A stretch of DNA of 64,000 bases from CALAGB01 sp963789565 (GTDB lineage: Bacteria; Chloroflexota; Chloroflexia; Thermomicrobiales; Thermomicrobiaceae). Position 1 is the first letter of the stretch. Each line of letters starts with the position of its first letter. The stretch lies in contig CAWBKX010000002.1 in the NCBI GenBank assembly GCA_963789565.1, positions 2,976,001 to 3,040,000 on the forward strand. Direction: 5' to 3'. Position numbers and translations under genes: made by a program. The notes under the pieces are model-generated. The model worked only from the letters and a program-made list of their open reading frames with translations. It did not search any database and had not been told where the DNA came from. Below, in pieces: positions 55,380 through 63,480 of the stretch.

Positions 55380-55382
55380 TGC

Positions 55383-56298
55383 TTACGGCCCGTTCACTCC
55401 GTCGAGTTGGGCCAGACCGTAGTCCGAAAACACGGCAAGCCCGCAGTACCACTTAATGCGGTGACGGGTCGCGTCCTGGTCCTGCACCTCACCCACCAAC
55501 TGCACCTGAATCCCGCCATTCTCCAGGCCCATCACCCCGTCCGCGCCGAACTTCACCGCGTAGATGCTGCTGCAGTCCGTGTCCGCTCCCACCGTCTCAG
55601 TGATCGGCAGCCAGTCGTCTACGATGATCGGAATGCCGTCGTAGACCAGCACATGCTGACCGAACTGGTTGACCGTCGACTCGAGCACCGCGCCACTCGC
55701 ACGCCGCAGGTGATTCAGCTGGCGACGGGTGCGCTTGGCCATCAGCAAAGCGTCCGGACGCCCAGGCTTCACCGCGTCAATCAGTTGGTCCATGGCGTCC
55801 AGCGTCAGATCAGCGCCCGCGCTCCCTGCACCGTCCATGTGGATCAGCTGACCGCTGACCACCTGGTTGACGAGGCCATCGAAGCTGTTCGCGTCGCCGC
55901 CCACGTCGCCATTGAAAAACGTGTCGCTGAATTTGTGCGCCACCGCCTTCGCCCGGCTCTCGATTACCGTCGCCTCGAGGTCGTTCGGGTCGGCGTACGT
56001 CTGCTGCAGAAAGTTGTCCACGTCCGCATCGCCACCCAGAATCTTCAACGCGGCCGTCTTTTGGGTGAAGGTCGGCGCCGCCTCACTCCACGTGTCCAGC
56101 GGAGCGTAGAACGCCGCGGCAGGCATCGTGTTTTCGCGGTTGTAGGTCATCGCCGTGCCCGTCACTTCCATGAACGGAAGCAACTGCAGCACCTGCGACT
56201 CCTTGATGATCGTCTCGATCACACCGCGCAAGGAACATATCGTTGGTAAGTTTCGCGGCCTCACTCTTATCAAAGCCATCCGTTACCACCATCCTCAC
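55383..56298 (-). pseudogene. Phage major capsid protein, N-terminal frameshift
   Basis: The main frame (55383-56230) encodes the body of a HK97-type capsid protein: MEVTGTAMTYNRE, DVDNFLQQTYADPNDLEA, DALLMAKRTRRQLNHLRR and ending DYGLAQLDGVNGP. The true N-terminus (MRMVVTDGFDKSEAAKLTND) is in another frame upstream; the change is near 56232. An in-frame start at 56279 might still give a protein lacking its proper N-terminus. Length restored would be about 304 residues, on the small side for capsids. Confidence 0.75.
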
Positions 56299-56327
56299 TA
56301 CGCCACCCGAAACCCCGCGGGCGGCGA

Positions 56328-56681
56328 TCAGCTCCCCTTCGCCCGACGCTGGCGCAGCCCCTCGGCGATCTTGGCCGACGGCGACAGATCGACCGGCGCA
56401 GGTGTTTGGCCACGTCCAGGTGCTCCCGAGGGCACCGAGATCGGATTCGCTGGCGCCGATTTGATCTGGTGTGAAACGGCGGCGAAGGCTTTGCGCGCCA
56501 CATCGACCGAGGCGATCAATTCGCCTACGGTCGAGCCACCGACAAGCTCCGGCACAAGATCGGAAAACGCGCCGAGAATGAGGTCTCGCACGCTGTCGAT
56601 GTCTTGATGGTGTGACGGAGCAGTGGTCGTTTCTGACGTTTCCGCGCCGCCGGAATCGGGGAGGGCATCCTGTTCGATCAC
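56328..56681 (-). CDS. Hypothetical protein upstream of the capsid gene
   Basis: A 117-residue acidic protein, Ser/Thr/Pro-rich at both ends with a helical middle (DIDSVRDLILGAFSDLVPELV). No family recognised. Its place just before the capsid gene is where scaffolding proteins are usually found, and its composition would allow that. Confidence 0.5.
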   Translation of the reverse strand: MIEQDALPDSGGAETSETTTAPSHHQDIDSVRDLILGAFSDLVPELVGGSTVGELIASVDVARKAFAAVSHQIKSAPANPISVPSGAPGRGQTPAPVDLSPSAKIAEGLRQRRAKGS

Positions 56682-56778
56682 GTCGTTGCTCCTCTATAGA
56701 AGGTTGCCGTCGTCGGAGACGATGTCGTTGAAGTTGAGTGCGAGGGCGGTCCGCGAGGTTGATGAGTCGTCCGGGCGC

Positions 56779-57033
56779 TCAGCTGAGGCCCGCCAGGCGC
56801 AGAAGGAGATCCAGGAGGATCGCTCCGACGACGACCGAGAAGAGCGAGTCGATACGCGTGCGAACCGAGTGGATTTCGCCGGTCAGATCGATCACCATCT
56901 GCCGCGTAATGGCCTCGTACACGCTTGAAGGTTGGCCGTCGACCGTTTTGGGGTCGCGACGGTCGCCGATGATCTGCCGCAAGACGGTCCCGTTGCGCAG
57001 CGTGTCGCGATCGTGTTGAGACGCGTTCATCAT
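56779..57033 (-). CDS. Small phage-region protein with C-terminal membrane helix
   Basis: An 84-residue protein: a polar N-terminal two-thirds (VYEAITRQMVIDLTGEIHSVRTRID) and one C-terminal membrane helix (VVVGAILLDLLLRLAG). Holin-like or membrane-anchored accessory proteins have this build; no family assigned. The start overlaps the stop of the preceding gene (ATGA). Confidence 0.6.
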   Translation of the reverse strand: MMNASQHDRDTLRNGTVLRQIIGDRRDPKTVDGQPSSVYEAITRQMVIDLTGEIHSVRTRIDSLFSVVVGAILLDLLLRLAGLS

Positions 57034-57464
57034 TCGCCGCCCAATCCAAGTTCAAGCAACACCTGAGTCACGGCGTCCGTGAGGCCTTCAGCCAGCGCGC
57101 CGCTCATGCTTCGTTCTGCCCGCACCGCACGCACGACTGCGTCGACGACCCGCGGGATCGACGTGGCCAGTCGAGTGGGGCTGTGCTCTTCGGCAAGAAG
57201 CCGTGCCAGCACGATCCGCAGCGCGCTGATCTCTTCGCCGAGTGACTCGCGCTCCAACCCCACGTCGGCGACGTAGCGAGACACAAGCTCCTCTATTCGC
57301 TCTTCCAACACGTTCTGAAGGCGCGGAGAGACGATCGCGGCGCCGTCTTGTTCGTCGGTGTCGCTCCGGCCCGCGCGCTGGCTCATATGCGCGTAGCAGA
57401 GGGACTGCCCACGCATTGCCCACGCACGGCATCCCGTTCGTTCACATCTTGTGGCTTGGCTCAC
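57030..57464 (-). CDS. Phage-region protein with small Cys/His motif
   Basis: A 144-residue protein that leads the phage-type operon. The N-terminus has CERTGCRAWAMRGQSLCYAH, a C-x4-C-x9-C-x2-H pattern of the kind found in small zinc-binding proteins (CxxPAxRGxxxCxxH) of phages and mobile elements. The rest is helical and hydrophobic (ISALRIVLARLLAEEHS). The GTG start at 57464 has an ideal GGAGGTGGGG site. It overlaps the next gene by 4 bp, and the LexA-type box lies 27 bp upstream. Confidence 0.7.
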   Translation of the reverse strand: MSQATRCERTGCRAWAMRGQSLCYAHMSQRAGRSDTDEQDGAAIVSPRLQNVLEERIEELVSRYVADVGLERESLGEEISALRIVLARLLAEEHSPTRLATSIPRVVDAVVRAVRAERSMSGALAEGLTDAVTQVLLELGLGGE

Positions 57465-57769
57465 GACCCCACCTCCAGTATCCAGAAATAGAACATGCGT
57501 TCTGTTTTCTATTGGGCGAACGCGATGACGGACGGGATTCGCGACAGCTTCAGGTAGTGAGGTGGACCGGATCCGCCGCGACTGAAGTTGGGACTGATTC
57601 GATACTTCAGTCCCATCGCGCGTGAGATGTCTCTGCAACATCATGGACGCGTGGCACCGCACGCAGTGGATTGCGCTTGTGCCGGAGGTACGACGCGTCG
57701 TTCTTACTCGTTGAGGAGGTGCGTCGGGCTCGAACCGTCCATAAACGTCCAACGCGTGAGGCACCGCAG
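57465..57769. other. Divergent intergenic region of phage block and HD-GYP gene
   Basis: Between the leftward phage genes and the rightward HD-GYP gene there is no credible CDS. The region contains the LexA-type palindrome, a TA-rich segment around 57483-57513 suitable for promoters, and the GAGG ribosome site before ATG 57770. A T-loop-like GGTTCGAGCCC on the minus strand near 57730 is not part of a tRNA. Confidence 0.55.
57491..57502. promoter_or_regulatory. LexA-type SOS box upstream of the phage operon
   Basis: GAACATGCGTTC matches the GAAC-RNRY-GTTC pattern of Gram-positive and actinobacterial LexA boxes exactly, and the symmetry extends one base each side (A...T). It lies 27 bp upstream of the first phage gene's GTG. 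SOS control of phage genes would fit; which LexA type this organism has is not known from the window. Confidence 0.5.
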
Positions 57770-59407
57770 ATGACGAGGGCTCGATCCATAGCCGGTTGGG
57801 GACTGATCGCGGTCTTCCCGACCATTCTTCTCTGGTCTTTGCTCGAGAACGTTGTGAGTGACCCGGTATGGGCCGGCCCAACGTTTCACGTGTACATCGT
57901 CTCCTTCGCCTGCCTTCTGGCGCTGATCATGGCCGTGTTGATGCGCGTCGCGGCCGGCCAGTTGCGCGACCCGCGAGTCCTCTTCCTGTCTCTCGCGTTT
58001 ATGGGTATCGCCGGTATCTTCATGACCCACGCGCTCACCACGCCGGGCGAGATTGTTCAGAACAATCCCTGGGTCGGATTCTCGTCTCGGCTTAGCCTGT
58101 TTGTCGGTGCGGTCTTGTTGGTGCTCGCGACAGTTCGCTGGGCGCCGCGCGCGCGTGACCTGATCGTGACGAGACAGACACTCATCACGGTGGTCTTTGC
58201 ACTGTCGCTGGTCGCGTACGGGGCGATAGCAATCGGATCATCTCTGGTTGGCGCGCACACGTCGCAACCGTCGTCGACTTCCTCGACGACGGCCTCCAGT
58301 GGCTCGAACGCCGGCTCCTCCGACTATGCCGTCGCGTCAGCCGGCTCTCATGACGACGACGCCATCGACCTGAGCGTCCACACGCCATTCGATCGCTTCT
58401 TCAAGTTCGTCAGCAAGAAATCGGTGTCGTATTCGACATCGGCGCTGACGTTATTGCTTCTCGGGTTGGTGATTTATCGATATTTTCAGGTCTACCGCGT
58501 CTCGGGATCGCCATTGGCCGGCGGATTCCTCTTCAGCGCGATCTGCCTGGCCCAGAGTCAAATATCGATGACCATTGCCCCGGCCTGGCACGCCAGCTGG
58601 TGGGAATATCACGTGCTCATGATCGTGGCGCTCGGGGCCGCGGTGTATGGATTGGTGCGTGAATATGGCCAGCACGGCAGCCTCAACGGCGTCGTCGGCG
58701 GACTCCTGTTGCGCGACACCATCGTGCAATTGCAGCGCGGCTACGCGGACGTCATCGTCGCGCTGGTGGAGGCGGTTGAAGCCAAGGATCCGTACACGCG
58801 GGGGCATACGCAACGTGTGGCCGAGCTCTCGGTCCTGATCGCTCAGGATCTTGGCTATGACTCTGAACGGCTGAAGGTCCTCAACCAGGCGGCCATGCTG
58901 CATGACATCGGTAAAATCGGAATTCCCGATTCGGTGCTGAACAAGCCGGGACGGTTGACTCCGGCTGAATTTGACGTCATCAAGGAGCATCCGGTACGAA
59001 GCCATCGGATCATTCAGCACGCTAAGTCGCTGCAGCGCGAGGTTCCCGGAGTGCGACACCACCACGAGCGCATCGATGGCTCCGGCTACCCGGATGGTCT
59101 CAAGGGCCAGGCTATCCCGATGGACGCCCGCGTGATCGCAGTGGCCGACGTGCTGGACGCCCTCACGTCTGCCCGTCCGTACCGTGAAGCCTGGAGCGTG
59201 GAGCGCGCGCTGGAGATCATCGATCAGGAGGCCGGGACCAAGCTCGACGTCGAATGCGTCACCGCGCTGCATCGCATCATGCCGGTTTGGGCGAATCGAG
59301 TGCGTCAGAACGTTGACGACGCATCCTTTGTCAACGTGTGGAACGCACCGTTCTCGCCAAATGGCAAAGAGGCTGTTGCTCCGGCGGGTTCCTCCGGTTC
59401 GTTCTGA
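57770..59407 (+). CDS. Membrane-bound HD-GYP domain phosphodiesterase
   Basis: A 545-residue protein. Seven or eight membrane helices in the first 300 residues are interrupted by a Ser/Thr/Gly-rich outside loop (about 160-185). A C-terminal HD-GYP domain follows (about 325-510), with catalytic HDIGK at 378-382, HHERIDGSGYPDGLKG around 431-446 (GYP at 439-441) and VIAVADVLDALTS. HD-GYP enzymes degrade cyclic di-GMP. The membrane part is probably a sensor, resembling no named MASE domain to my eye. ATG 57770 follows GAGG. Confidence 0.9.
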   Translation: MTRARSIAGWGLIAVFPTILLWSLLENVVSDPVWAGPTFHVYIVSFACLLALIMAVLMRVAAGQLRDPRVLFLSLAFMGIAGIFMTHALTTPGEIVQNNPWVGFSSRLSLFVGAVLLVLATVRWAPRARDLIVTRQTLITVVFALSLVAYGAIAIGSSLVGAHTSQPSSTSSTTASSGSNAGSSDYAVASAGSHDDDAIDLSVHTPFDRFFKFVSKKSVSYSTSALTLLLLGLVIYRYFQVYRVSGSPLAGGFLFSAICLAQSQISMTIAPAWHASWWEYHVLMIVALGAAVYGLVREYGQHGSLNGVVGGLLLRDTIVQLQRGYADVIVALVEAVEAKDPYTRGHTQRVAELSVLIAQDLGYDSERLKVLNQAAMLHDIGKIGIPDSVLNKPGRLTPAEFDVIKEHPVRSHRIIQHAKSLQREVPGVRHHHERIDGSGYPDGLKGQAIPMDARVIAVADVLDALTSARPYREAWSVERALEIIDQEAGTKLDVECVTALHRIMPVWANRVRQNVDDASFVNVWNAPFSPNGKEAVAPAGSSGSF

Positions 59408-59494
59408 CCCCTACTCTCCGTCTTTACTTTCCGGCTCAGCTACACTTGACGGTCGAGCGACTCGATCGACGTGTGGGGCTGGGATTTGTCTGCA

Positions 59495-59917
59495 ATGTTC
59501 GCTAACAATCGCGAAGAAGTTCGCCGTAGCGCGGAGGAGTTTGCGCGGAACGTCGAACAGCAGTCCGGCCGGACGCTGACGTTCGATCTCCCCTCGCTTG
59601 CCGTGCTCGACGCCTTTTTGAGCGAGTGGCTGGACATGGCATCGGTCTACGACGCCGTCGACGACCGGCTGGTGGAATCGCTCACGTTCCCACTTGCCTG
59701 CTACGTGGGGGAGTGTCTGATCTCGACCGGCCACGCCTCCTGGCGCGTTGACCGGGTTGCGGATTTAGCTCTCCCAGCCCTGGTGCTGTCCGGCGGCCGG
59801 GTGCTCGATCTTGAAGCCCCGGTCGCTGCCGTGCTGCGTCGCCAGATGGCGCCATGTTTTCATCAATTGGTGCGTGAGCTTGGTGGGGCGGAGCCGGCAG
59901 GTAACACACCAACGTGA
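59495..59917 (+). CDS. Hypothetical protein
   Basis: A 140-residue soluble protein, rich in hydrophobic helices (AVLDAFLSEWLDMASVYDAV, DDRLVESLTFPLACYVGECL). It starts at ATG 59495; in-frame TTG/GTG starts lie further upstream (59486, 59471). Its stop overlaps the GTG of the UDG-like gene by 4 bp, so they are one transcript. Family not recognised; the HASWRVDR segment recalls uncharacterised DUF3806-like proteins. Confidence 0.65.
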   Translation: MFANNREEVRRSAEEFARNVEQQSGRTLTFDLPSLAVLDAFLSEWLDMASVYDAVDDRLVESLTFPLACYVGECLISTGHASWRVDRVADLALPALVLSGGRVLDLEAPVAAVLRRQMAPCFHQLVRELGGAEPAGNTPT

Positions 59918-60555
59918 GCGACCACGCACCAATGGAACTGAGCGAAGTGGACGAGCGCCAGCGTCATCTCCACGCACTTCAGAAGCGCATGGCCCGCTGC
60001 CGCTTGTGTGTGGACGCCGGCCACATCGCTTGCGCCCTGCCGGTGTTTCACGGAGATGCCTCTGCTCGTGTGATGATCGTGGGACAGGCTCCGGCGGCGC
60101 CCGTGTCGGAGCGGCCGTTACCTTATTCGGGGGCTACCGGCAAGACGCTCAAGATCTGGCTGTCACGTGCCGGGTTCGAACCTGAGCGGTTCTACACGGA
60201 TTTCTATCTCACGGCGCTGACGAAGTGCTTTCCCGGCAGCAAACCCGGTGCGAAGGGTGATCGCGCGCCGTCTCGACGAGAGATCGAGCTCTGCCGCTCA
60301 CATCTGGAGCAGGAGCTGTCGCTGGTTCGTCCCGCCCTCATCATCCCACTCGGGCGACTCTCGATCAGCTATTTCGTCGGATCAGCTCCGCTGGCCGAGA
60401 TGATCGGCAACGTCTTCGAGCGTGAACCGTCCCTGGTGCTGCCGTTGCCGCATCCATCCGGCGTGAGTCATTGGCTCAATTCAGCGGAGCATCAAGCGCA
60501 GCTCGACAAGGCTATCGCCGAGCTGAGCGAGTTGCGCTTGCAGTTGCAGCTTTAG
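59914..60555 (+). CDS. Uracil-DNA glycosylase superfamily protein (iron-sulfur type)
   Basis: A 213-residue protein with the UDG fold. Motif 1 is VGQAPAAPVSERPLPYSG (residues 56-72) and motif 2 is PLPHPSGVSHWLN (177-189). Cysteines C29, C32, C105 and C127 fit the four [4Fe-4S] ligands of family 4/5 enzymes. It would remove uracil or related bases from DNA, or act as a UDG-like variant, since motif 1 lacks the usual family 4 GExPG. GTG start overlapping the upstream stop. Confidence 0.83.
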   Translation: MSDHAPMELSEVDERQRHLHALQKRMARCRLCVDAGHIACALPVFHGDASARVMIVGQAPAAPVSERPLPYSGATGKTLKIWLSRAGFEPERFYTDFYLTALTKCFPGSKPGAKGDRAPSRREIELCRSHLEQELSLVRPALIIPLGRLSISYFVGSAPLAEMIGNVFEREPSLVLPLPHPSGVSHWLNSAEHQAQLDKAIAELSELRLQLQL

Positions 60556-60595
60556 CGCGCCCGCCTGCGTCAGCATCGGGCCACTCACCTGATGT

Positions 60596-61114
60596 TTACG
60601 CAGTTGGTTCGTCATGACCGTTGGCGGATCGGAAGGCCTCGCGTGAGCGCTCGATCATCTCCCATGCCTCGTCACGTGAATGCCAGCCAATCACTTCCGT
60701 CATCTTTTGTTCCAGAAGCTTGTAGGTGTCGAAAAACGTCTCGATCTCGCGCAGCCAGTGTTGTTCGAGGTCCCCGAGCTCCGAGATCGTCCCGAAGCGC
60801 GGATCTCCGGTCGGCACCGCGAGCACTTTGAAGTCGCTCCCCTTCTCGTCCACCATATCCAGGCCACCAATCGGCTCTGCCTCGATCCAACAGCCGGGGA
60901 AGGTTGGCTCGTGCGTGATGATCAGGATGTCCAGATGATCTCCGTCCGGAGCCAGCGTTTCCGGGATGAATCCGTAGTCGGTGGGGTAGTGGACCGACGA
61001 ATACAGAACGCGATCGAGCCGGATGCGACCGGTTGCTTCGTCAAATTCGTATTTGTTGCGACTGCCGCGCGGAATCTCGACCAGCGCGTCGACCGTTCTT
61101 TGCCGTTGGGCCAT
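60596..61114 (-). CDS. ppa: Inorganic pyrophosphatase
   Basis: A 172-residue family I (soluble) pyrophosphatase: EIPRGSRNKYEFDEATG at the start, VHYPTDYGFIPETLAPDGDHLDILII with the metal-binding Asp cluster (the D-G-D-x-x-D motif), and DPRF followed by later conserved Lys/Tyr residues (FDTYKLLE). It hydrolyses pyrophosphate to drive biosynthesis. ATG 61114 has GGAGG 6 bases upstream; the frame upstream of it is not coding. Confidence 0.93.
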   Translation of the reverse strand: MAQRQRTVDALVEIPRGSRNKYEFDEATGRIRLDRVLYSSVHYPTDYGFIPETLAPDGDHLDILIITHEPTFPGCWIEAEPIGGLDMVDEKGSDFKVLAVPTGDPRFGTISELGDLEQHWLREIETFFDTYKLLEQKMTEVIGWHSRDEAWEMIERSREAFRSANGHDEPTA

Positions 61115-61418
61115 GGTGCCTCCAGTTGCGTGACTCGAACTGATGGTCATCGTTCTTAATTTCTCTTCAGTATTACTGCGCGCCGGCTGTTGAGGCGAGC
61201 TGCACCCGTTCTCGACCTCGCTATGACACACGGATTTCTGCAGGATTTCATGGAAATGACAAACCAGAACAGGAGGTGGCACCACGAGGTGTCACGGATT
61301 TGTGACACCTCGTGCCCGTTTTTCGGCGTTGTCGTCACCTGTTCGGACTACTGTGGAAGGTGGCAGATTGCTCGACTGACTTCTTGCCGAAGAAGTCTGA
61401 TCAGAGAGGACGATCCAC
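61115..61418. other. Divergent region of ppa and the stress-protein gene, two hairpins
   Basis: No CDS. A 13-bp perfect inverted repeat (61283-61295 with 61302-61314, loop of 6) is followed 4 bases later by TTTTT (61319-61323). A second, 8-bp hairpin GACTTCTT/AAGAAGTC (61378-61385, 61390-61397) lies just before the ribosome site GAGAGGA of the 61419 gene. Confidence 0.6.
61283..61323 (+). terminator. Strong hairpin with T-run (terminator or operator)
   Basis: A 13-bp perfect stem, CACGAGGTGTCAC and GTGACACCTCGTG, is followed by CCCG and five T. No gene ends here on the + strand, so it may terminate a short unseen RNA or attenuate a leader. Its core TGTCAC-N6-GTGACA could alternatively be an operator. 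Confidence 0.5.
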
Positions 61419-61931
61419 ATGCAACTCGAAATGCTTGAAGGTGCGGTACCCGCTGTATTCAGCAACAAGGAGGACGCCGAGGCAGCACTTGAAGAATTGC
61501 GCGGCATCGGGTTTGGCGACGACGATCTTGGGGTGATGATCCCCGATCCGGAGCATCATCACCTGTTAGACAAGAGCGGCTCGCAGATGTGGCATGGACT
61601 CGAAACCGGGATGGTTGCTGGAACCCCGATCGGATTGGTTGCCGGGATGGCGTTGACCGCCTTGGTCATTCCGGGGCTCGGCATTTTGGGAGTCGGGGGC
61701 GCGTTGCTCGTCGGCGGCGTCGGCGGGGCCATGTGGGGCGCATACCTGGGATCGATGAGTGGCGTGGCAGCCGAGATCATGCATGCCGAAGACGTGGAAC
61801 GGCGTTACGAGATACCGCTCCGGCCTGATGAGATCCTGGTCGTCGTGGTGGCCAACGAACAGGCGCCGCGCGTCTGCGAGATCCTGCAAAGCCATGGCGC
61901 TCGCTGTATTTCGGAGCCTGTAGCTGCCTGA
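61419..61931 (+). CDS. General-stress-type membrane protein (glycine-zipper)
   Basis: A 170-residue protein: an N-terminal alpha/beta segment (AVFSNKEDAEAALEELRGIGF), a central Gly-rich hydrophobic stretch of about 55 residues (about 62-116; GLVAGMALTALVIPGLGILGVGGALLVGG in two parts) and a C-terminal alpha/beta domain (ILVVVVANEQAPRVCEILQSHGA). This is the layout of DUF1269/YflT-like stress proteins, which may insert the Gly-rich part in membranes. The ATG follows GAGAGGA; the leader contains hairpins. Confidence 0.75.
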   Translation: MQLEMLEGAVPAVFSNKEDAEAALEELRGIGFGDDDLGVMIPDPEHHHLLDKSGSQMWHGLETGMVAGTPIGLVAGMALTALVIPGLGILGVGGALLVGGVGGAMWGAYLGSMSGVAAEIMHAEDVERRYEIPLRPDEILVVVVANEQAPRVCEILQSHGARCISEPVAA

Positions 61932-62008
61932 TTGCTCAAAATCGCGCGTTCGGGACATCGCGCGGTCTTCGTTGAAACGGCCTGCGGCCGAAGGGCGAGC
62001 ACGGAGGC

Positions 62009-63442
62009 ACATCGACTCCAACATATTCTCTCAATTCTCCGGGTTGGCGGAACGGGGACCGCAGTTGCGGTTCGCATGACGGGGGGTTCGCTCCAGGCAC
62101 AGGTGCGGTGGGATGGGGGTGAGGGCGTCCGGGGGAATGGGCGGCGTGTGGATCGTCGTGCGGGTCGAGGGACGGATAAACCGCAGCGCCCGGCCCTGCG
62201 CCAGGAAGGTCTCGAGCGGGTCCTGTCCCGCGGCGGCCATGCGGGGCAGCCAACGGATCATGAGGGCCAGCGAGATCGCGAAGGGATCGACCCCGGCCCG
62301 CGCGGCCAACTCGAGGCGCAGCGCCTGCAGAATCTGACTGATGAGGAGGACGGCCCATACTTGCTGCTGGATCACGACCTCCTTGGCCGACCACAACAAG
62401 TGTAAACCCAGGTGCTGTTTGACCAGATTGGCCGCCAGTTCGAAGTCCCAGCGGCGCGCGTAGAGGCGGGCGATCTCGGCCAGCGGGAAGATCCGGGGGT
62501 CCCGCACATTGGTGAGGTACGTCTGCAGCCGTCCCTGATGCCGGAAGCGCACCAAGCGCACCGCGTGCTTGGCCCGATCGGCCCGATAGGCGCCCAGCCA
62601 GACCAGCCCGTCAAAGGTCTCATGCTCGGCGTAGAAGGTGTGGATGACGTCATAACTGGTCCGTTGGCGCAGGCGCGAGACGTACCACAGACCCTGCTCG
62701 GTCAGATCATCGAACCAGGCGAAGCCAAAGAAGCCCAGATCGCACAGCAGCAGACTCTGCGGGGGGAGCGTGGCCACGATGTCCCGTGCGGTCACCTTCT
62801 CATTCTGGTGCGGATCGGCGATGAACTGGACGTGGCGCCACTGCTGGCGGCGCAGATCGAAGAGCCCGGCCACTTGCCCCGGCAGCAGCCCGGCATCCCC
62901 CGGCGGGAGGTCGCGCAGGGCGGGGAGACGGCGCGCGATCAGATCGAGGTCGGTATGGTCGAGCGCGACCACCTCGGTGGCGAAGGAGGCCAGATCGGTG
63001 GCCCCGTACGGCGCCAGCCGCGTCGCCAACACGTGACTCGTGTGGGCAAAGAGCGCCGTCAAGGGGTGCGTGCCCCCAGCGGCCAGCCGTGCGTAGATCG
63101 CTTGATCGCTGACGGGATAGCGGGGATAGTCCCACAGGTGTCCCAACGCCAGCAGGCGCCAGAGGTCCAGTTGACTGCTGAACCCCCGCAGGACGCAGAC
63201 GAGCAGCCCCGTCCACAAGGCCATGGCCGGGAGGATGCGCGGTCGCCCCGGACCACGGACGTCCGGCGCGGGCTCGAGATCGGCCAGCACCTCCCGCAGC
63301 AGGCTCTCGACTTCGGTGAGCGAAACGTCAGGGGTGGATGATGTCGGGGACGGTCGGGACATGGGTGGGACCTCCAACGGCAGCCTGAACACGACAATCG
63401 TGCCGGGAAGTCAACCAAATCTGAATTAGTTGGAGTTGATGG
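62009..63442 (-). mobile_element. IS4-family-like insertion sequence, 1434 bp, intact ends
   Basis: The ends are imperfect inverted repeats: left CATCGACTCCAAC (62010-62022) against CATCAACTCCAAC (reverse complement of 63441-63429), about 15 of 20 bases matching overall. A 9-bp direct repeat CACGGAGGC flanks the element (62000-62008 and 63443-63451), the mark of target duplication. One DDE transposase gene fills it. The intact duplication indicates a fairly recent insertion. Confidence 0.85.
62031..63362 (-). CDS. IS4-type DDE transposase
   Basis: A 443-residue transposase. The catalytic triad is visible: D in VVALDHTDLD, D in LLLCDLGFFGFAWF and E in YARRWDFELAANLVK (the Y-x2-R-W-x3-E-x6-K motif of IS4 elements). 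The frame is uninterrupted, so it may be active. ATG 63362 stands 8 bases after GGAGGT. The C-terminal 50 residues (Pro/Arg/Thr-rich) run to within 30 bases of the left inverted repeat. Confidence 0.92.
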   Translation of the reverse strand: MSRPSPTSSTPDVSLTEVESLLREVLADLEPAPDVRGPGRPRILPAMALWTGLLVCVLRGFSSQLDLWRLLALGHLWDYPRYPVSDQAIYARLAAGGTHPLTALFAHTSHVLATRLAPYGATDLASFATEVVALDHTDLDLIARRLPALRDLPPGDAGLLPGQVAGLFDLRRQQWRHVQFIADPHQNEKVTARDIVATLPPQSLLLCDLGFFGFAWFDDLTEQGLWYVSRLRQRTSYDVIHTFYAEHETFDGLVWLGAYRADRAKHAVRLVRFRHQGRLQTYLTNVRDPRIFPLAEIARLYARRWDFELAANLVKQHLGLHLLWSAKEVVIQQQVWAVLLISQILQALRLELAARAGVDPFAISLALMIRWLPRMAAAGQDPLETFLAQGRALRFIRPSTRTTIHTPPIPPDALTPIPPHLCLERTPRHANRNCGPRSANPEN

Positions 63443-63480
63443 CACGGAGGCATCGCCCCTACGTGCCAATTGGAGCGAGG

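Noticed and set aside
49179..56249. Long + strand ORFs in the phage block, rich in Arg, His and Pro
   Set aside because: They are antisense to recognisable portal, capsid, terminase and structural proteins and have compositions typical of GC-rich antisense frames.
57700..57745. T-loop-like GGTTCGAGCCC on the minus strand, possible tRNA
   Set aside because: The T-stem does not pair and no D-arm, anticodon arm or acceptor stem can be drawn.
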